The translations under genes and the position numbers were made by a program. Below, piece by piece: positions 9,546 through 18,416 of a stretch of 64,000 bases of DNA (position 1 is its first letter; each line of letters starts with the position of its first letter). The notes under the pieces were generated by a model. It did no database searches and had not been told where the DNA came from. It saw only the letters and a list, made by a program, of their open reading frames with translations. Origin of the DNA: CBDAUN01 sp965214615 (lineage in GTDB: Bacteria; Pseudomonadota; Gammaproteobacteria; Arenicellales; JAJDZL01); contig OZ243952.1 of assembly GCA_965214615.1 (NCBI GenBank), positions 1,860,001-1,924,000 on the forward strand. Reading direction: 5' to 3'.

Positions 9546-10568
9546 GTGAAATTCGCCTTTCGCCTGACTGTTGTCACTGCGTTGATGTTCGGCTTGATTC
9601 CAGTTCCGAGCATGGCGGGCGATATGATTGCCGGTCTGATCACAAAGACGGACACCAACCCGTTTTTTGTCAGAATGAAAGAAGGCGCATTGCAAGAGGC
9701 TGCCAAGGCCGGTATTCGGCTGCGCACATTTGCGGGCAAGTACGAAGGCGATGTCGAGACACAGATAGAGGCGATTGAGAGTCTGGTCGCTGCCGGTGCA
9801 AAGGGCATTCTAATCACGCCGACCGACCCGGCCGCACTTACAGATACTGTTCAGGCGGCGCGCGATGCAGGATTGCTCGTCATCGCGCTTGACACGCCCT
9901 TCGATCCGGCCGACGTAGCGGATGCCACATTCGCGACGGACAATTTCAAGGCAGGCGAACTGATCGGCATGTGGGCGAAAGCGAAGATGGGTGATGCGGC
10001 AAATGACGCGAAGATTGCAACGCTTGATCTTTCCGAGGCGCAAATCACAGTTGATGTGATGCGCAATCAGGGGTTTCTTCAAGGCTTCGGCGTTGATATC
10101 AAGGACCCGGGCAGAATGTACGACGAAGATGATCCCAGAGTTATCGGCAGCGAATCCACTCTTGGATCCGAGGAGGGCGGGCGTATCGCGATGGAGAGCC
10201 TGTTGCAAAAGGATCCGGGGATTGACGTAGTGCACACGATAAACGAACCGGCTGCAGCCGGCGCCTATGAAGCGCTGCAAGCGTTCGGCATGGAAAGCAG
10301 CGTACTGATCGTATCTGTCGACGGCGGATGTCCAGGTGTGGAGAACGTAGCCTCAGGAATAATCGGCGCGACATCCATGCAGTACCCGCTGCGCATGGCG
10401 TCGCTAGGCGTTGCAGCGATCGTTGAATTCGCCAAATACGGTACAAAGCCGGACAGTTCTCCGGGGCTTGACTTTGTCAATACCGGCGTGACACTGGTCA
10501 CGGACGACCCGGTAGAAGGAGTCGATTCTGTTACGGCTGAACAAGCGCTTAAGCAGTGCTGGGGCTAG
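9546..10568 (+). CDS. Periplasmic sugar-binding protein of an ABC transporter (RbsB/FrcB type)
   Basis: 340 residues from GTG 9546, chosen because GGAGG lies ten bases upstream and the frame from there gives a signal peptide (positive start, hydrophobic core, cleavage near SMAGD). The mature protein begins with the family strand MIAGLITKTDTNPFFVRMKEGA. It also has GAKGILITPTDP and the later VHTINEPAAAGAYEAL and SVDGGCPGVENV segments, all typical of type-I periplasmic sugar-binding proteins for fructose or related sugars. It is intact, yet the permease and ATPase that should follow are reduced to a chimeric remnant, so by itself it cannot drive uptake unless components elsewhere are used. Confidence 0.85.
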   Translation: MKFAFRLTVVTALMFGLIPVPSMAGDMIAGLITKTDTNPFFVRMKEGALQEAAKAGIRLRTFAGKYEGDVETQIEAIESLVAAGAKGILITPTDPAALTDTVQAARDAGLLVIALDTPFDPADVADATFATDNFKAGELIGMWAKAKMGDAANDAKIATLDLSEAQITVDVMRNQGFLQGFGVDIKDPGRMYDEDDPRVIGSESTLGSEEGGRIAMESLLQKDPGIDVVHTINEPAAAGAYEALQAFGMESSVLIVSVDGGCPGVENVASGIIGATSMQYPLRMASLGVAAIVEFAKYGTKPDSSPGLDFVNTGVTLVTDDPVEGVDSVTAEQALKQCWG

Positions 10569-10770
10569 GATAGGCCTCGTCAATGCGAACGGCGCACACG
10601 CGCACCAATCGCCCGCAACGTCTCTGAAACCGAGTTTCTGCTGTTCACCGGATATTCTCCTTGCCCGAATTCGTCCAAGCATCTTGATTAGCAATATTCG
10701 AAATAGCGGATCAGGCCGGATCGGCGGCGTGTTTTCAGCGGCCTCGATTCATCACGCGCCTTCGTCGCGG

Positions 10771-11208
10771 ATGAAACGGATGCAGCGATTCCTTCATGAG
10801 CATCCGACAGCGGCGTCGTTCATTGTCCTCGGCGCCAGCGCGCTAGCAATCGGGATCATCGCCGATAGTTTCTTTGGCGCATTCAACTTTTCCCGGATCA
10901 TCCAGCAAATCACGGTGATTGGCATTCTCGGCATCGCCCCGGCACTGGCAACCCTGACAGCCGGGATTGATCTTTTCGTTGCGGCGATCATGGTGCTGAC
11001 TTCCGTGGTGATGAGACGTATCGGAGTCGTGCACAGGATTCCGGCTGTCCTGATTTCCCGCAATATGCCGTATGTTTTCAATGTAGCGGATCGGATTCAT
11101 GTTCATCGTCTAGGCCGTCGCCATGGATGGGTCAGGACCGGCGACATTACGATGTCCGAAGCCGCTGCAATCATGACCGGGGCCCAAGAGCCAGCGCAGG
11201 CCTGCTGA
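10771..11208 (+). pseudogene. Chimeric remnant: sugar ABC permease N-terminus joined to ABC ATPase C-terminus
   Basis: The first about 80 residues (MKRMQRFLHEHPTAASF onward, with ITVIGILGIAPALATLTAGIDL and IMVLTSVVM) match the start of FrcC/RbsC-type sugar permeases. Shortly after VVMRR the sequence changes into the last about 55 residues of an FrcA-like ATPase: LISRNMPYVFNVADRIHVHRLGR, then MSEAAAIMTGA. Most of the permease and the whole Walker A/B region of the ATPase are missing, while the frame stays open. This is best explained by an in-frame internal deletion across two adjacent genes. The stop overlaps the kinase start (TGATG), the coupling expected of the original operon. An upstream in-frame ATG at 10684 exists. 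Confidence 0.8.
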
Positions 11209-12176
11209 TGTATTTGATTTGCGGCGAAGCACTATTTGACGTGTTTGTAGACAGCGGGCACAAGGGGTACGGAAATCTTGCGCTGAATGCCTGTCCAGGC
11301 GGTTCGCCATTCAACGTGGCGATTGGAATTGCCCGCTTGGGCGGCCGCGTCGCCTTGCTGACAGGAATGTCCCGCAGCATTCTGGGCGAACATCTGATAC
11401 GGACCTTAAAGCACGAGTCTGTTTCGACGGACTATCTGGTGCGCTCCGGCAGACGGACAACTCTGAGCATCGTCGATGTGGACGATCTGGGGCAGCCGGA
11501 CTATGTGTTCTACGGCCTAGGATCTTCGGATTGCAACGTGACAGCCGAGCAAATGCCGGCGATTGGTCCGGAAATTGCCGGACTTCATTTCGGCTCATAC
11601 TCCATCGTCGTCGAGCCTGTGGCAACTGCGTTTGCCGAGCTTGCCGAAAGTGCTCAGGACCGGTTCATCTCTGTCGACCCCAATGTCCGGCAAGCGGTGG
11701 TGCAGGATTTGAGTCTCTGGCGGACTCGAGTGGAGCACTATGCCGCGATCGCCGATCTCGTCAAAATCAGCATGGAGGATCTGCGTATTCTGTATCCGCA
11801 GACCAAGCGGAGCGCTGTGGCTTCGATGTATCTTGATGCCGGAGCAAAGATTGTTGTCATCACCGACGGCGGAAGAAAAGTCTCCGCATGGACCCACACC
11901 GATCACGTTGTGCGGGTCGCGCCGCCTGCGACATCGGTAGTCGATACGGTCGGCGCGGGCGACAGCTTTCAAGCGGCATTGCTGGCAAGGCTTCTGGAAC
12001 TAGGCTCCGGAAATCCCAAGGTTGCGGCGGAACACATTGACCGGAGCTCCCTTGAAAGCCTATTGATGTTTGCAGTCCAGGCGGCGCGCATGACCTGTCG
12101 CAAGCGCGGAGCGGATTTGCCGTTTCGCGCCGAACTGGACGAAGTTGGCGACTGCCTGACTCCTGAGCCTCTTTGA
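11208..12176 (+). CDS. PfkB-family sugar kinase (fructokinase-like)
   Basis: 322 residues from ATG 11208. The start is set by the TGATG overlap with the upstream remnant and by MYLICGEALFDVF, the usual N-terminus. Signature regions are PGGSPFNVAIGIARLG (about 30-45), DPNVRQAV, and the C-terminal DTVGAGDSFQAALL (about 245-258), which supplies the catalytic base Asp and the anion hole. It phosphorylates a sugar, probably fructose, with ATP. Context suggests it originally acted on sugar imported by the adjacent ABC system. The residual operon still encodes a complete kinase, so it may serve intracellular sugar. Confidence 0.88.
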   Translation: MYLICGEALFDVFVDSGHKGYGNLALNACPGGSPFNVAIGIARLGGRVALLTGMSRSILGEHLIRTLKHESVSTDYLVRSGRRTTLSIVDVDDLGQPDYVFYGLGSSDCNVTAEQMPAIGPEIAGLHFGSYSIVVEPVATAFAELAESAQDRFISVDPNVRQAVVQDLSLWRTRVEHYAAIADLVKISMEDLRILYPQTKRSAVASMYLDAGAKIVVITDGGRKVSAWTHTDHVVRVAPPATSVVDTVGAGDSFQAALLARLLELGSGNPKVAAEHIDRSSLESLLMFAVQAARMTCRKRGADLPFRAELDEVGDCLTPEPL

Positions 12177-12358
12177 AACGGCCGACTTGCCCGCAGCTCC
12201 TGCGATGGCGTCTGTCCGTTTTGCCATTTCACGCCAACTGCTGTCTATTGCGGTAGTACAATCGACAGGTAGCGGGTTTCGGAGCGGATTAATCGTCGCA
12301 GAGCGGAAATTCGCTTACGGGGCTTGAATCAAAACGCGAAGCGGAGTGAAAGGCGGTT

Positions 12359-13354
12359 GTGGTCAAGGCGGAATTGAAAAGCGCAGCGAAGTCAGGTCGG
12401 ACGGTGTTCCAAAATGTCCGGAATCTTGTCGTCGAACCTGACTCGCACGACCGGCGGCTCGACAATTTCCTGATCACCAATCTGCCGCAGATTCCCCACA
12501 GCAGAATCTACAACATCATTCGTACTGGTCAGGTACGGGTGAACGGCGGACGATCAAAGGCCCGAAACCGCCTTTGTGCCGGAGACCGTGTTCGGATTCC
12601 GCCCTTGCGGATGGACAACACGGCTCCGGACAAGGTTGCCCCGGATCGGCAGGTTTTGGCAGCACTGGAGCAAGTCCTATACGAAGACGTCCACCTGATT
12701 GCGCTCGACAAACCGTCGGGAGTGGCAGTGCATGCCGGCTCCCGCCACAGTGCCGGCCTGATCGAGACGATGAGGCAAGTGCGTCCGCACGAAGGCTTTC
12801 TCGAATTGGCGCACAGGCTGGACAAGGACACTTCTGGCATCTTGCTGATTTGCAAGGACCGGGCAATGCTCAGGGATATGCATGCCGCATTGAGACGCGA
12901 GAACGCCATGCCTTTGGCGAAAACCTACACAGCACTGGTTCAAGGCCGATGGTCCGGGGGGCGTGCGCGGGTTGATCTTGCCGAGACGAGCCGCCACAGG
13001 AGCGCCGTTGAAATCACCGAAGGCTCGGCATCGGACGATGCGGTTCGATCGGTGAGCGAGTTCAGACTCCGGCAGCGATTCAAGGATTGCGCCTTGGTGG
13101 ATATCGAATTGCACACCGGACGTATGCACCAGGCGCGCCGCCACGCCTTGCACATCGGCCATCCGATCGCAGGCGACCGCAGATACGGCAACAGGGAGTT
13201 TAACGCAGCGATGCGCGCCAAAGGCCTGAAGCGAATGTTCCTGCATGCATCGCGAATCAATTTTCTTCATCCGAGAACTGATCGGATCATCGACATTGAA
13301 TCGAAGCTGCCGGAGCATTTGCGGCACGTTTTGGATTGCATTGAAAATGACTAG
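12359..13354 (+). CDS. rluC: 23S rRNA pseudouridine synthase RluC
   Basis: 331 residues with a GTG start. An N-terminal S4 RNA-binding domain (about 28-80, RRLDNFLITNLPQIPHSRIYNIIRTGQVRVNG) is followed by the RluA-type catalytic domain. That domain contains AHRLDKDTSGILLI with its catalytic Asp, and the C-terminal ELHTGRMHQARRHALHIGHPIAGDRRYG. It matches RluC, which modifies positions in the large-subunit RNA. rluC is usually immediately divergent from rne; here the sugar locus is inserted between them. Confidence 0.93.
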   Translation: MVKAELKSAAKSGRTVFQNVRNLVVEPDSHDRRLDNFLITNLPQIPHSRIYNIIRTGQVRVNGGRSKARNRLCAGDRVRIPPLRMDNTAPDKVAPDRQVLAALEQVLYEDVHLIALDKPSGVAVHAGSRHSAGLIETMRQVRPHEGFLELAHRLDKDTSGILLICKDRAMLRDMHAALRRENAMPLAKTYTALVQGRWSGGRARVDLAETSRHRSAVEITEGSASDDAVRSVSEFRLRQRFKDCALVDIELHTGRMHQARRHALHIGHPIAGDRRYGNREFNAAMRAKGLKRMFLHASRINFLHPRTDRIIDIESKLPEHLRHVLDCIEND

Positions 13355-13376
13355 CCCATCCTTGGATCATTGACCT

Positions 13377-13760
13377 ATGGCTGAATCAAAACAGGATCAA
13401 GCGCATATTTGCGCTTCCGAAGCACTTGAATCCGGCAGCACCGGGATAAAGTTTTCCGTCTCAAGAGGCGCTATGGCGCATCCGGCGTTCGCGGTACGCT
13501 TTGAAGGGCAGGTTTATGCATATCTGAATCGATGTGCACATCTGATGCTGCAGCTTGACTACGGCAACGGGGAATTCTTCGACGCTGATGGCGAATACTT
13601 CGTGTGCGCAAACCACGGTGCGATGTTTGAACCCGCAACTGGATTGTGCATTAATGGTCCGTGCTACGGCGCCAGCTTGATTCCTCTTGCAGTGCAAGAA
13701 CGCGACGGCAAGGTGATGCTGACTGACGAACAGTTCGAGTTGGCCGATTCGGATCAATGA
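13377..13760 (+). CDS. Small Rieske [2Fe-2S] protein
   Basis: 127 residues forming one Rieske domain. The cluster ligands are present as Cys53-x-His55 (RCAHLM) and Cys77-x2-His80 (CANHGAMF), followed by the ATGLCINGPCYG loop. There is no signal peptide, so it is a cytoplasmic Rieske-type ferredoxin or the electron-transfer part of a larger system; the redox partner is not evident. It lies 22 bases after rluC on the same strand and overlaps the 3' end of convergent maf by seven bases. Confidence 0.88.
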   Translation: MAESKQDQAHICASEALESGSTGIKFSVSRGAMAHPAFAVRFEGQVYAYLNRCAHLMLQLDYGNGEFFDADGEYFVCANHGAMFEPATGLCINGPCYGASLIPLAVQERDGKVMLTDEQFELADSDQ

Positions 13761-14380
13761 CCCGGATCTGAAATCTGTTCGTCTAGCGGGTGCACGCCTT
13801 CGCGTGCGAGCATGTCGACAAGCCTGATCAGCGGGAGGCCGAGCAGCGCATTGGGGTCGTCTCCGTCGAATCGTTTCAGCAATGCGATCCCGAGGCTTTC
13901 CGAACGCAGGCTTCCGCCGCAATCGTAGGGCTGATCAAGGTCAATGTATCTTTCGATTGCCTTTCGGGTCAATTCTCTAAATTCGACGCGGTAGTCAACC
14001 ACCTGCGCCTGTTCCATGCCCGTTTCAGAATTGAGCAGCACAAGCCCGGTGTGCAGAATTATCGATTGTCCGGAAGCGGCGGTGAGCTGCCGGATCGCAT
14101 CCTCGCGGTCTTTCGGCTTTCCTACCATCTCTCCCCTGACAACGGCGACTTGATCGCTGGCGATGATCAGATGCTCCGGATTCGTTAGCGCCACGTCATT
14201 TGCCTTTTCGATTGCGAGTCGCAGTGCCAGCGAGGCTGGAGCCTCGCCCGGCAAGGGCGTTTCGTCAGTCGAGGGTTTCACCACGCGAAACGGAATACGA
14301 AGCTTCTCCAAAACGATTCGCCGTGTGGGCGACGACGAGCCAAGAATGATCGGAAGCTGCGGCGGGTTCGGAATAGGCAT
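13754..14380 (-). CDS. maf: Maf/YceF nucleotide pyrophosphatase
   Basis: 208 residues from ATG 14380; the upstream extension to 14590 looks non-native because homologs begin just before IILGSSSPTRR. Motifs are SSSPTRRIVLEKL with DETP, IIASDQVAVV with the catalytic Asp, GKP, and GSLRSESLGIALLKRFDGDDPNALLGLPL. The D/E-S-E-G pattern and the SDQV core favour the YceF (m7GTP-type) subgroup. It sanitises non-canonical nucleotides. Maf/YceF beside the rpmF-plsX-fab cluster is a known gammaproteobacterial arrangement. Confidence 0.9.
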   Translation of the reverse strand: MPIPNPPQLPIILGSSSPTRRIVLEKLRIPFRVVKPSTDETPLPGEAPASLALRLAIEKANDVALTNPEHLIIASDQVAVVRGEMVGKPKDREDAIRQLTAASGQSIILHTGLVLLNSETGMEQAQVVDYRVEFRELTRKAIERYIDLDQPYDCGGSLRSESLGIALLKRFDGDDPNALLGLPLIRLVDMLAREGVHPLDEQISDPGH

Positions 14381-14811
14381 CAAGTGCTCGCGAATAGGCT
14401 GTGTGAAGACGATCTGTCCGGTTGGCGTACAAAGCCGCCTGATTGAAAGATTATAGCCAATCGCCGCAACTTTCATTTTCACTGCTGCACGGCAAGTTGC
14501 CGACCTGGACAGGCAGACGCTGATCTTCGGCGCGCAACTGCATTGCAGAAAACTCGGCCGGGGGCGCAATGCGAGCAGCCTGGCATGCAACAGCCGAACC
14601 TGACCCGGGGTTGGTGTCGGCGCGGACCGAGGCCAAGCAAACAGCCGGCATCAAAACGGAATATCCGTAGTTTTGACAAACAATGCCTGACGAAAGTAAA
14701 ATTCGCAACTTACTTCTCTATTTTGCGTTTCACGCAATTATCTTAATCAACGTTGCGTTCCTGCTGACGGCCGAAGCAGGGCGTTTGCATTGAATTCCGT
14801 TCTAGGTGTAA
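14381..14811 (+). other. Intergenic region where yceD would be expected
   Basis: In many gammaproteobacteria a DUF177/YceD gene occupies the space between maf and rpmF. I read all frames here and found only short unrelated frames, with none of the conserved YceD cysteines or motifs. The region therefore appears to be non-coding and presumably holds the rpmF promoter. Confidence 0.5.
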
Positions 14812-14814
14812 ATG

Positions 14815-15009
14815 ATGGCGGTTCAAAAAAGGAAAAAATCCAAATCAAAGAGGGATATGCGACGTTCGCACGACGCGCTGCAGAATCCGACTATTTCAAT
14901 AGATTCTGAAACCGGAGAACTTCACAGGAGACATCACGTCACGGACACGGGCTACTATCGCGGTCGGCGAGTCGTGCCATTCGTGCCAGAAGAAGTCGAA
15001 GAGGAATAG
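14815..15009 (+). CDS. rpmF: 50S ribosomal protein L32
   Basis: 64 residues from the second of two adjacent ATGs (14812 or 14815), giving the canonical MAVQKRKKSKSKRDMRRSHD start. The HRRHHVTDTGYYRGR segment is typical. The acidic end (PEEVEEE) is slightly longer than in many homologs. Zinc-ligand cysteines are absent, as in the C-minus L32 form of gammaproteobacteria. It heads the plsX-fab operon. Confidence 0.95.
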   Translation: MAVQKRKKSKSKRDMRRSHDALQNPTISIDSETGELHRRHHVTDTGYYRGRRVVPFVPEEVEEE

Positions 15010-15099
15010 CCTTTTTCAACAGCTTCGGCACGTGCCGGAACGTGTTCGACTTGAAGGAACAGGCGTGCATCCGCATCCGGTCCTATTGCATTTGCGCTG

Positions 15100-16113
15100 A
15101 TGATTTCCATTGCCATTGATGCCATGGGCGGCGATATTGGCCCGCCCGCCACAGTGTCAGGCACGCTGTCGGCGATGGAAGCCAATGAGCATTTGCGGGT
15201 GGTATTCGTTGGCGACAGCGAAGCAATCAGGCAGCAGCTGAAACATCACGGCAGGGTCGATTCCGGACGCATTGCCATCGAGCATGCCGAGCAAGTCGTA
15301 GAAATGACCGATGCGCCGGCGCAAGCGCTTCGCTCCAAGCGAAAGTCGTCTATGCGCATTGCGGTGAATCTGCTTCAGTCCGGCGAAGTCCAAGCTTGCG
15401 TAAGCGCGGGCAATACGGGTGCCTTGATGGCCATATCCAAGTATGTACTCGACACATTTCCTGGCATTCAGCGGCCGGCCATTATCGGTCAGCTGCCCAC
15501 GATTCGCGGGCATGTCCATATGCTCGATCTCGGCGCCAATGTAGACAGCTCGGCCGCCGTGCTGTTGCAATTCGGAATCATGGGGTCGACATTTGTAAAA
15601 TACATGAACGACACGCAGCACCCCTCGGTCGCATTGCTGAACAACGGCAGCGAGGACATCAAGGGCAGCGAAACGGTAAAGCAGGCGGCGGCATTGTTCC
15701 GCGAAAGCTCCTTGAAGTATCACGGCTTCATAGAAGGCGATGAAATCTATACCGGCGATGTCGACATCATCGTCTGCGACGGGTTTCTCGGCAATATTGC
15801 GCTAAAGACCAGCGAAGGGGTTTCGAAATTGATTCAGCATGCGATGAACATTGAATTTCGACGCAATGTATTTAGAAAAATCGCAGGAGTAATCGCAATG
15901 CCTTCGATTCGGGGATTGCGCAATGCCATAGACCCTCGCCTTTATAACGGCGCGGCGTTTCTCGGCTTGAAGGGCAATGTCATAAAAAGCCACGGCAACG
16001 CCGACTCTTTGGCGTTCGACGCCGCGGTGCGAAAGGCCGTGGAGGAGGTCAAGTTTGATATCCCTGCGCAAATCGGCCGCGAAATTTCCCATGCCCCCGC
16101 TCCTGCAGAATGA
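15100..16113 (+). CDS. plsX: Phosphate acyltransferase PlsX
   Basis: 337 residues. It converts acyl-ACP plus phosphate to acyl-phosphate, the first step of phospholipid synthesis. Recognised by ISIAIDAMGGDIGPPATV at the N-terminus, SAGNTGALMA (about 105-114), MLDLGANVD, NNGSEDIKGSE, and DGFLGNIALKTSEG. The stop overlaps the fabH start (ATGA), indicating translational coupling. Confidence 0.96.
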   Translation: MISIAIDAMGGDIGPPATVSGTLSAMEANEHLRVVFVGDSEAIRQQLKHHGRVDSGRIAIEHAEQVVEMTDAPAQALRSKRKSSMRIAVNLLQSGEVQACVSAGNTGALMAISKYVLDTFPGIQRPAIIGQLPTIRGHVHMLDLGANVDSSAAVLLQFGIMGSTFVKYMNDTQHPSVALLNNGSEDIKGSETVKQAAALFRESSLKYHGFIEGDEIYTGDVDIIVCDGFLGNIALKTSEGVSKLIQHAMNIEFRRNVFRKIAGVIAMPSIRGLRNAIDPRLYNGAAFLGLKGNVIKSHGNADSLAFDAAVRKAVEEVKFDIPAQIGREISHAPAPAE

Positions 16114-17078
16114 CTTATTCGCGTCTGCTGTCAACTGGAAGCTATCTTCCGGCCAAAGTAGTGACCAACTACGATTTGGAGCGTCAGGTCGATACGACTC
16201 ACGAATGGATCTATAGCCGTACCGGTATCGAAAAACGCCACATCGCCGAATCTGGCGAGACTACATGCGATCTGGCAGAGCGCGCAGCGATTCGGGCGCT
16301 TGAATCCGGAAACACCGATGCTTCTGAAATCGACCTGATCGTCTTTGCAACCACAACCGCCGATCAGGTCTTTCCCTCTTCTGCTTGCCTGCTGCAGGAA
16401 CGGCTAGGCATCGCCGGGTCTCCGGCTTTCGACGTTCAGGCTGTTTGCGCCGGATTCATGTATGCAATCGACGTTGCAGATAAGTTCATACGCACGCAAA
16501 GTGCTGCAAAGGCGCTGGTGATCGGTGCAGAAACATTTTCTAGAATTATCGACTGGAACGACCGAGCAACCTGTGTGCTGTTCGGCGACGGCGCCGGAGC
16601 AGTCGTTCTGGAAGCATCGGAAACGCCCGGACTGCACTCGACGCATCTTCACGCAAATGGAAAATACAAGGATTTGCTCAGTGTTCCCGTAGGCGTATCA
16701 AAGCAATATGACAGCGTCATCGACGGCACGGCATACACTCAGATGCAAGGTTCGGAAGTCTTCCGGGTTGCGGTCAAATGCATGGGGGATGCTGCGGACG
16801 AAGCCCTTTCGGCAAATCAGATGGACATCGGCGATGTGGACTGGCTGGTGCCTCATCAGGCTAATCTGAGGATTTTGAATGCCACTGCGAACCGCCTCGG
16901 CATGCCGATGGAAAAGGTTGTTGTCACCGTAGGCGAACACGGCAACACTTCGGCGGCATCGATTCCGCTGGCACTGGATTGCGCGGTGCGCGACGGCAGA
17001 ATCCGGCGCGGGCACAAGGTTCTTATCGACGGCTTCGGCGGCGGCTTTACCTGGGGCGCCGCTCTTTTCACATTCTAG
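16110..17078 (+). CDS. fabH: 3-oxoacyl-ACP synthase III
   Basis: 322 residues. It condenses acetyl-CoA with malonyl-ACP to start fatty-acid chains. The catalytic triad is visible: Cys113 in AVCAGF, His in VPHQANLRI (about 249), and Asn in EHGNTSAASIP (about 279), plus the C-terminal GFGGGFTWGA. It is followed directly by fabG; fabD, which normally sits between them, is absent. Confidence 0.96.
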   Translation: MTYSRLLSTGSYLPAKVVTNYDLERQVDTTHEWIYSRTGIEKRHIAESGETTCDLAERAAIRALESGNTDASEIDLIVFATTTADQVFPSSACLLQERLGIAGSPAFDVQAVCAGFMYAIDVADKFIRTQSAAKALVIGAETFSRIIDWNDRATCVLFGDGAGAVVLEASETPGLHSTHLHANGKYKDLLSVPVGVSKQYDSVIDGTAYTQMQGSEVFRVAVKCMGDAADEALSANQMDIGDVDWLVPHQANLRILNATANRLGMPMEKVVVTVGEHGNTSAASIPLALDCAVRDGRIRRGHKVLIDGFGGGFTWGAALFTF

Positions 17079-17090
17079 GTGGTTTTTCCA

Positions 17091-17840
17091 ATGTCAAATC
17101 TGATTGAAGGCAAGGTGTGCCTTGTCACGGGGGCCTCGCGCGGCATCGGGCGCGCTGTTGCCAGGGAATTGGCCCGAAACGGCGGTACGGTGGTCGGTAC
17201 TGCGACTTCCGGTGAAGGCGCGAATCAAATTAGCCGGTACCTAAGGGAGATCGATGCAGCCGGCGAAGGCATCTGTCTGGATGTGACCGATCTTTCCAGC
17301 ATCGATTCCCTTGCGCAGCAGATCAGCGAACGGCATGGTGCTGTTTCGATACTGGTGAACAACGCCGGAATATCGAAAGATGGCCTGGCGATGCGAATCA
17401 GGGAGGACGACTGGGATGCGCTGATCGAGACAAATCTGAAATCGGTCTATCGCCTGTCTAAGCGCTTTGTGCGCGACATGATGAAATTGCGCGACGGGCG
17501 CATCATCAATATTTCGTCCGTTGTCGGCGTTTCCGGAAACGCCGGCCAATCCCACTATGCCGCCGCCAAGGCGGGCGTCATTGGATTTTCCAAGTCGCTC
17601 GCAATGGAGACAGCGACACGAAACATCACGGTTAACTGCGTGATTCCAGGCTATATCGACACCGATATGACATCGTCTTTGAACGACGCGGTAAAGGAAA
17701 AGATCATGTCCAGCGTACCTGCCGGAAGAATGGGCGAACCCGAGGAAGTCGCCCATGCTGTAATGTTTCTTGCTTCGCCTGCGAGTTCGTATATTACCGG
17801 CACCTCGCTGTATGTCGACGGAGGAATGCTGAGAAGATGA
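17091..17840 (+). CDS. fabG: 3-oxoacyl-ACP reductase
   Basis: 249 residues from ATG 17091, which gives the normal MSNLIEGKVCLVTGASRGIGRA start; an in-frame GTG at 17079 is less likely. A short-chain dehydrogenase with TGASRGIG cofactor loop, NNAG (about 88), catalytic Ser in ISSVVGVSGN, YAAAKAG (Tyr/Lys), and C-terminal SYITGTSLYVDGGM. It reduces beta-ketoacyl-ACP with NADPH. Confidence 0.95.
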   Translation: MSNLIEGKVCLVTGASRGIGRAVARELARNGGTVVGTATSGEGANQISRYLREIDAAGEGICLDVTDLSSIDSLAQQISERHGAVSILVNNAGISKDGLAMRIREDDWDALIETNLKSVYRLSKRFVRDMMKLRDGRIINISSVVGVSGNAGQSHYAAAKAGVIGFSKSLAMETATRNITVNCVIPGYIDTDMTSSLNDAVKEKIMSSVPAGRMGEPEEVAHAVMFLASPASSYITGTSLYVDGGMLRR

Positions 17841-18079
17841 CACGCGCCGACGGGAACGGATTTCAGATTTGATTGCACTTCGTGCATGGAGATTTGCTCC
17901 CGCATGCCTGCAACAGGCGATTAATTTTCACCTGTATCGCTTTGGCAGGAATTGGATGCGATTTTTGCAATCAATTTTGCGCCGATAGTGTTAAACTACC
18001 AATTTTGCGGTCACGCATCGCAGATTGCACCTAATTTAAGAATATTTCACAAGCCACCATTTGCTCGGAGGGTAATTTA

Positions 18080-18331
18080 ATGGATGATCAAGGCAGTGTC
18101 GAAGCTCGTGTAATCCGTCTCGTCATTGAAAAATTGTGCGCCGATAATCCGGATGCAGTTGAAATTACGCGCGATACGTCGTTCGTCAACGATCTCAACG
18201 CAGATTCGCTTGACACCGTAGAATTGGTTATGAAGCTCGAAGAGGAGTTTGATCTGGAGATTCCGGATGAAATTTCCGACAAGATAACCACTGTAGGCGA
18301 AGCGGTCGACCATATTGAGCAAGCCTTGTAG
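18080..18331 (+). CDS. acpP: Acyl carrier protein
   Basis: 83 residues with the phosphopantetheine site NADSLDTVE (Ser43) and the acidic helix KLEEEFDLEIPDE. A strong ribosome site (GGAGGG, 18067-18072) precedes the ATG. The 239-base gap after fabG is AT-richer than its surroundings and probably contains a separate acpP promoter, as in other gammaproteobacteria. The N-terminus MDDQGSVEARVIRLV is about five residues longer than in E. coli AcpP. Confidence 0.97.
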   Translation: MDDQGSVEARVIRLVIEKLCADNPDAVEITRDTSFVNDLNADSLDTVELVMKLEEEFDLEIPDEISDKITTVGEAVDHIEQAL

Positions 18332-18416
18332 CGGCTATAACCCTGTTCAACCGGAATCGGAGCGGCGGCACTCGCCTAGGCTCCGATTCTAACTTTTACA
18401 CCCACGTCCTATTCGC

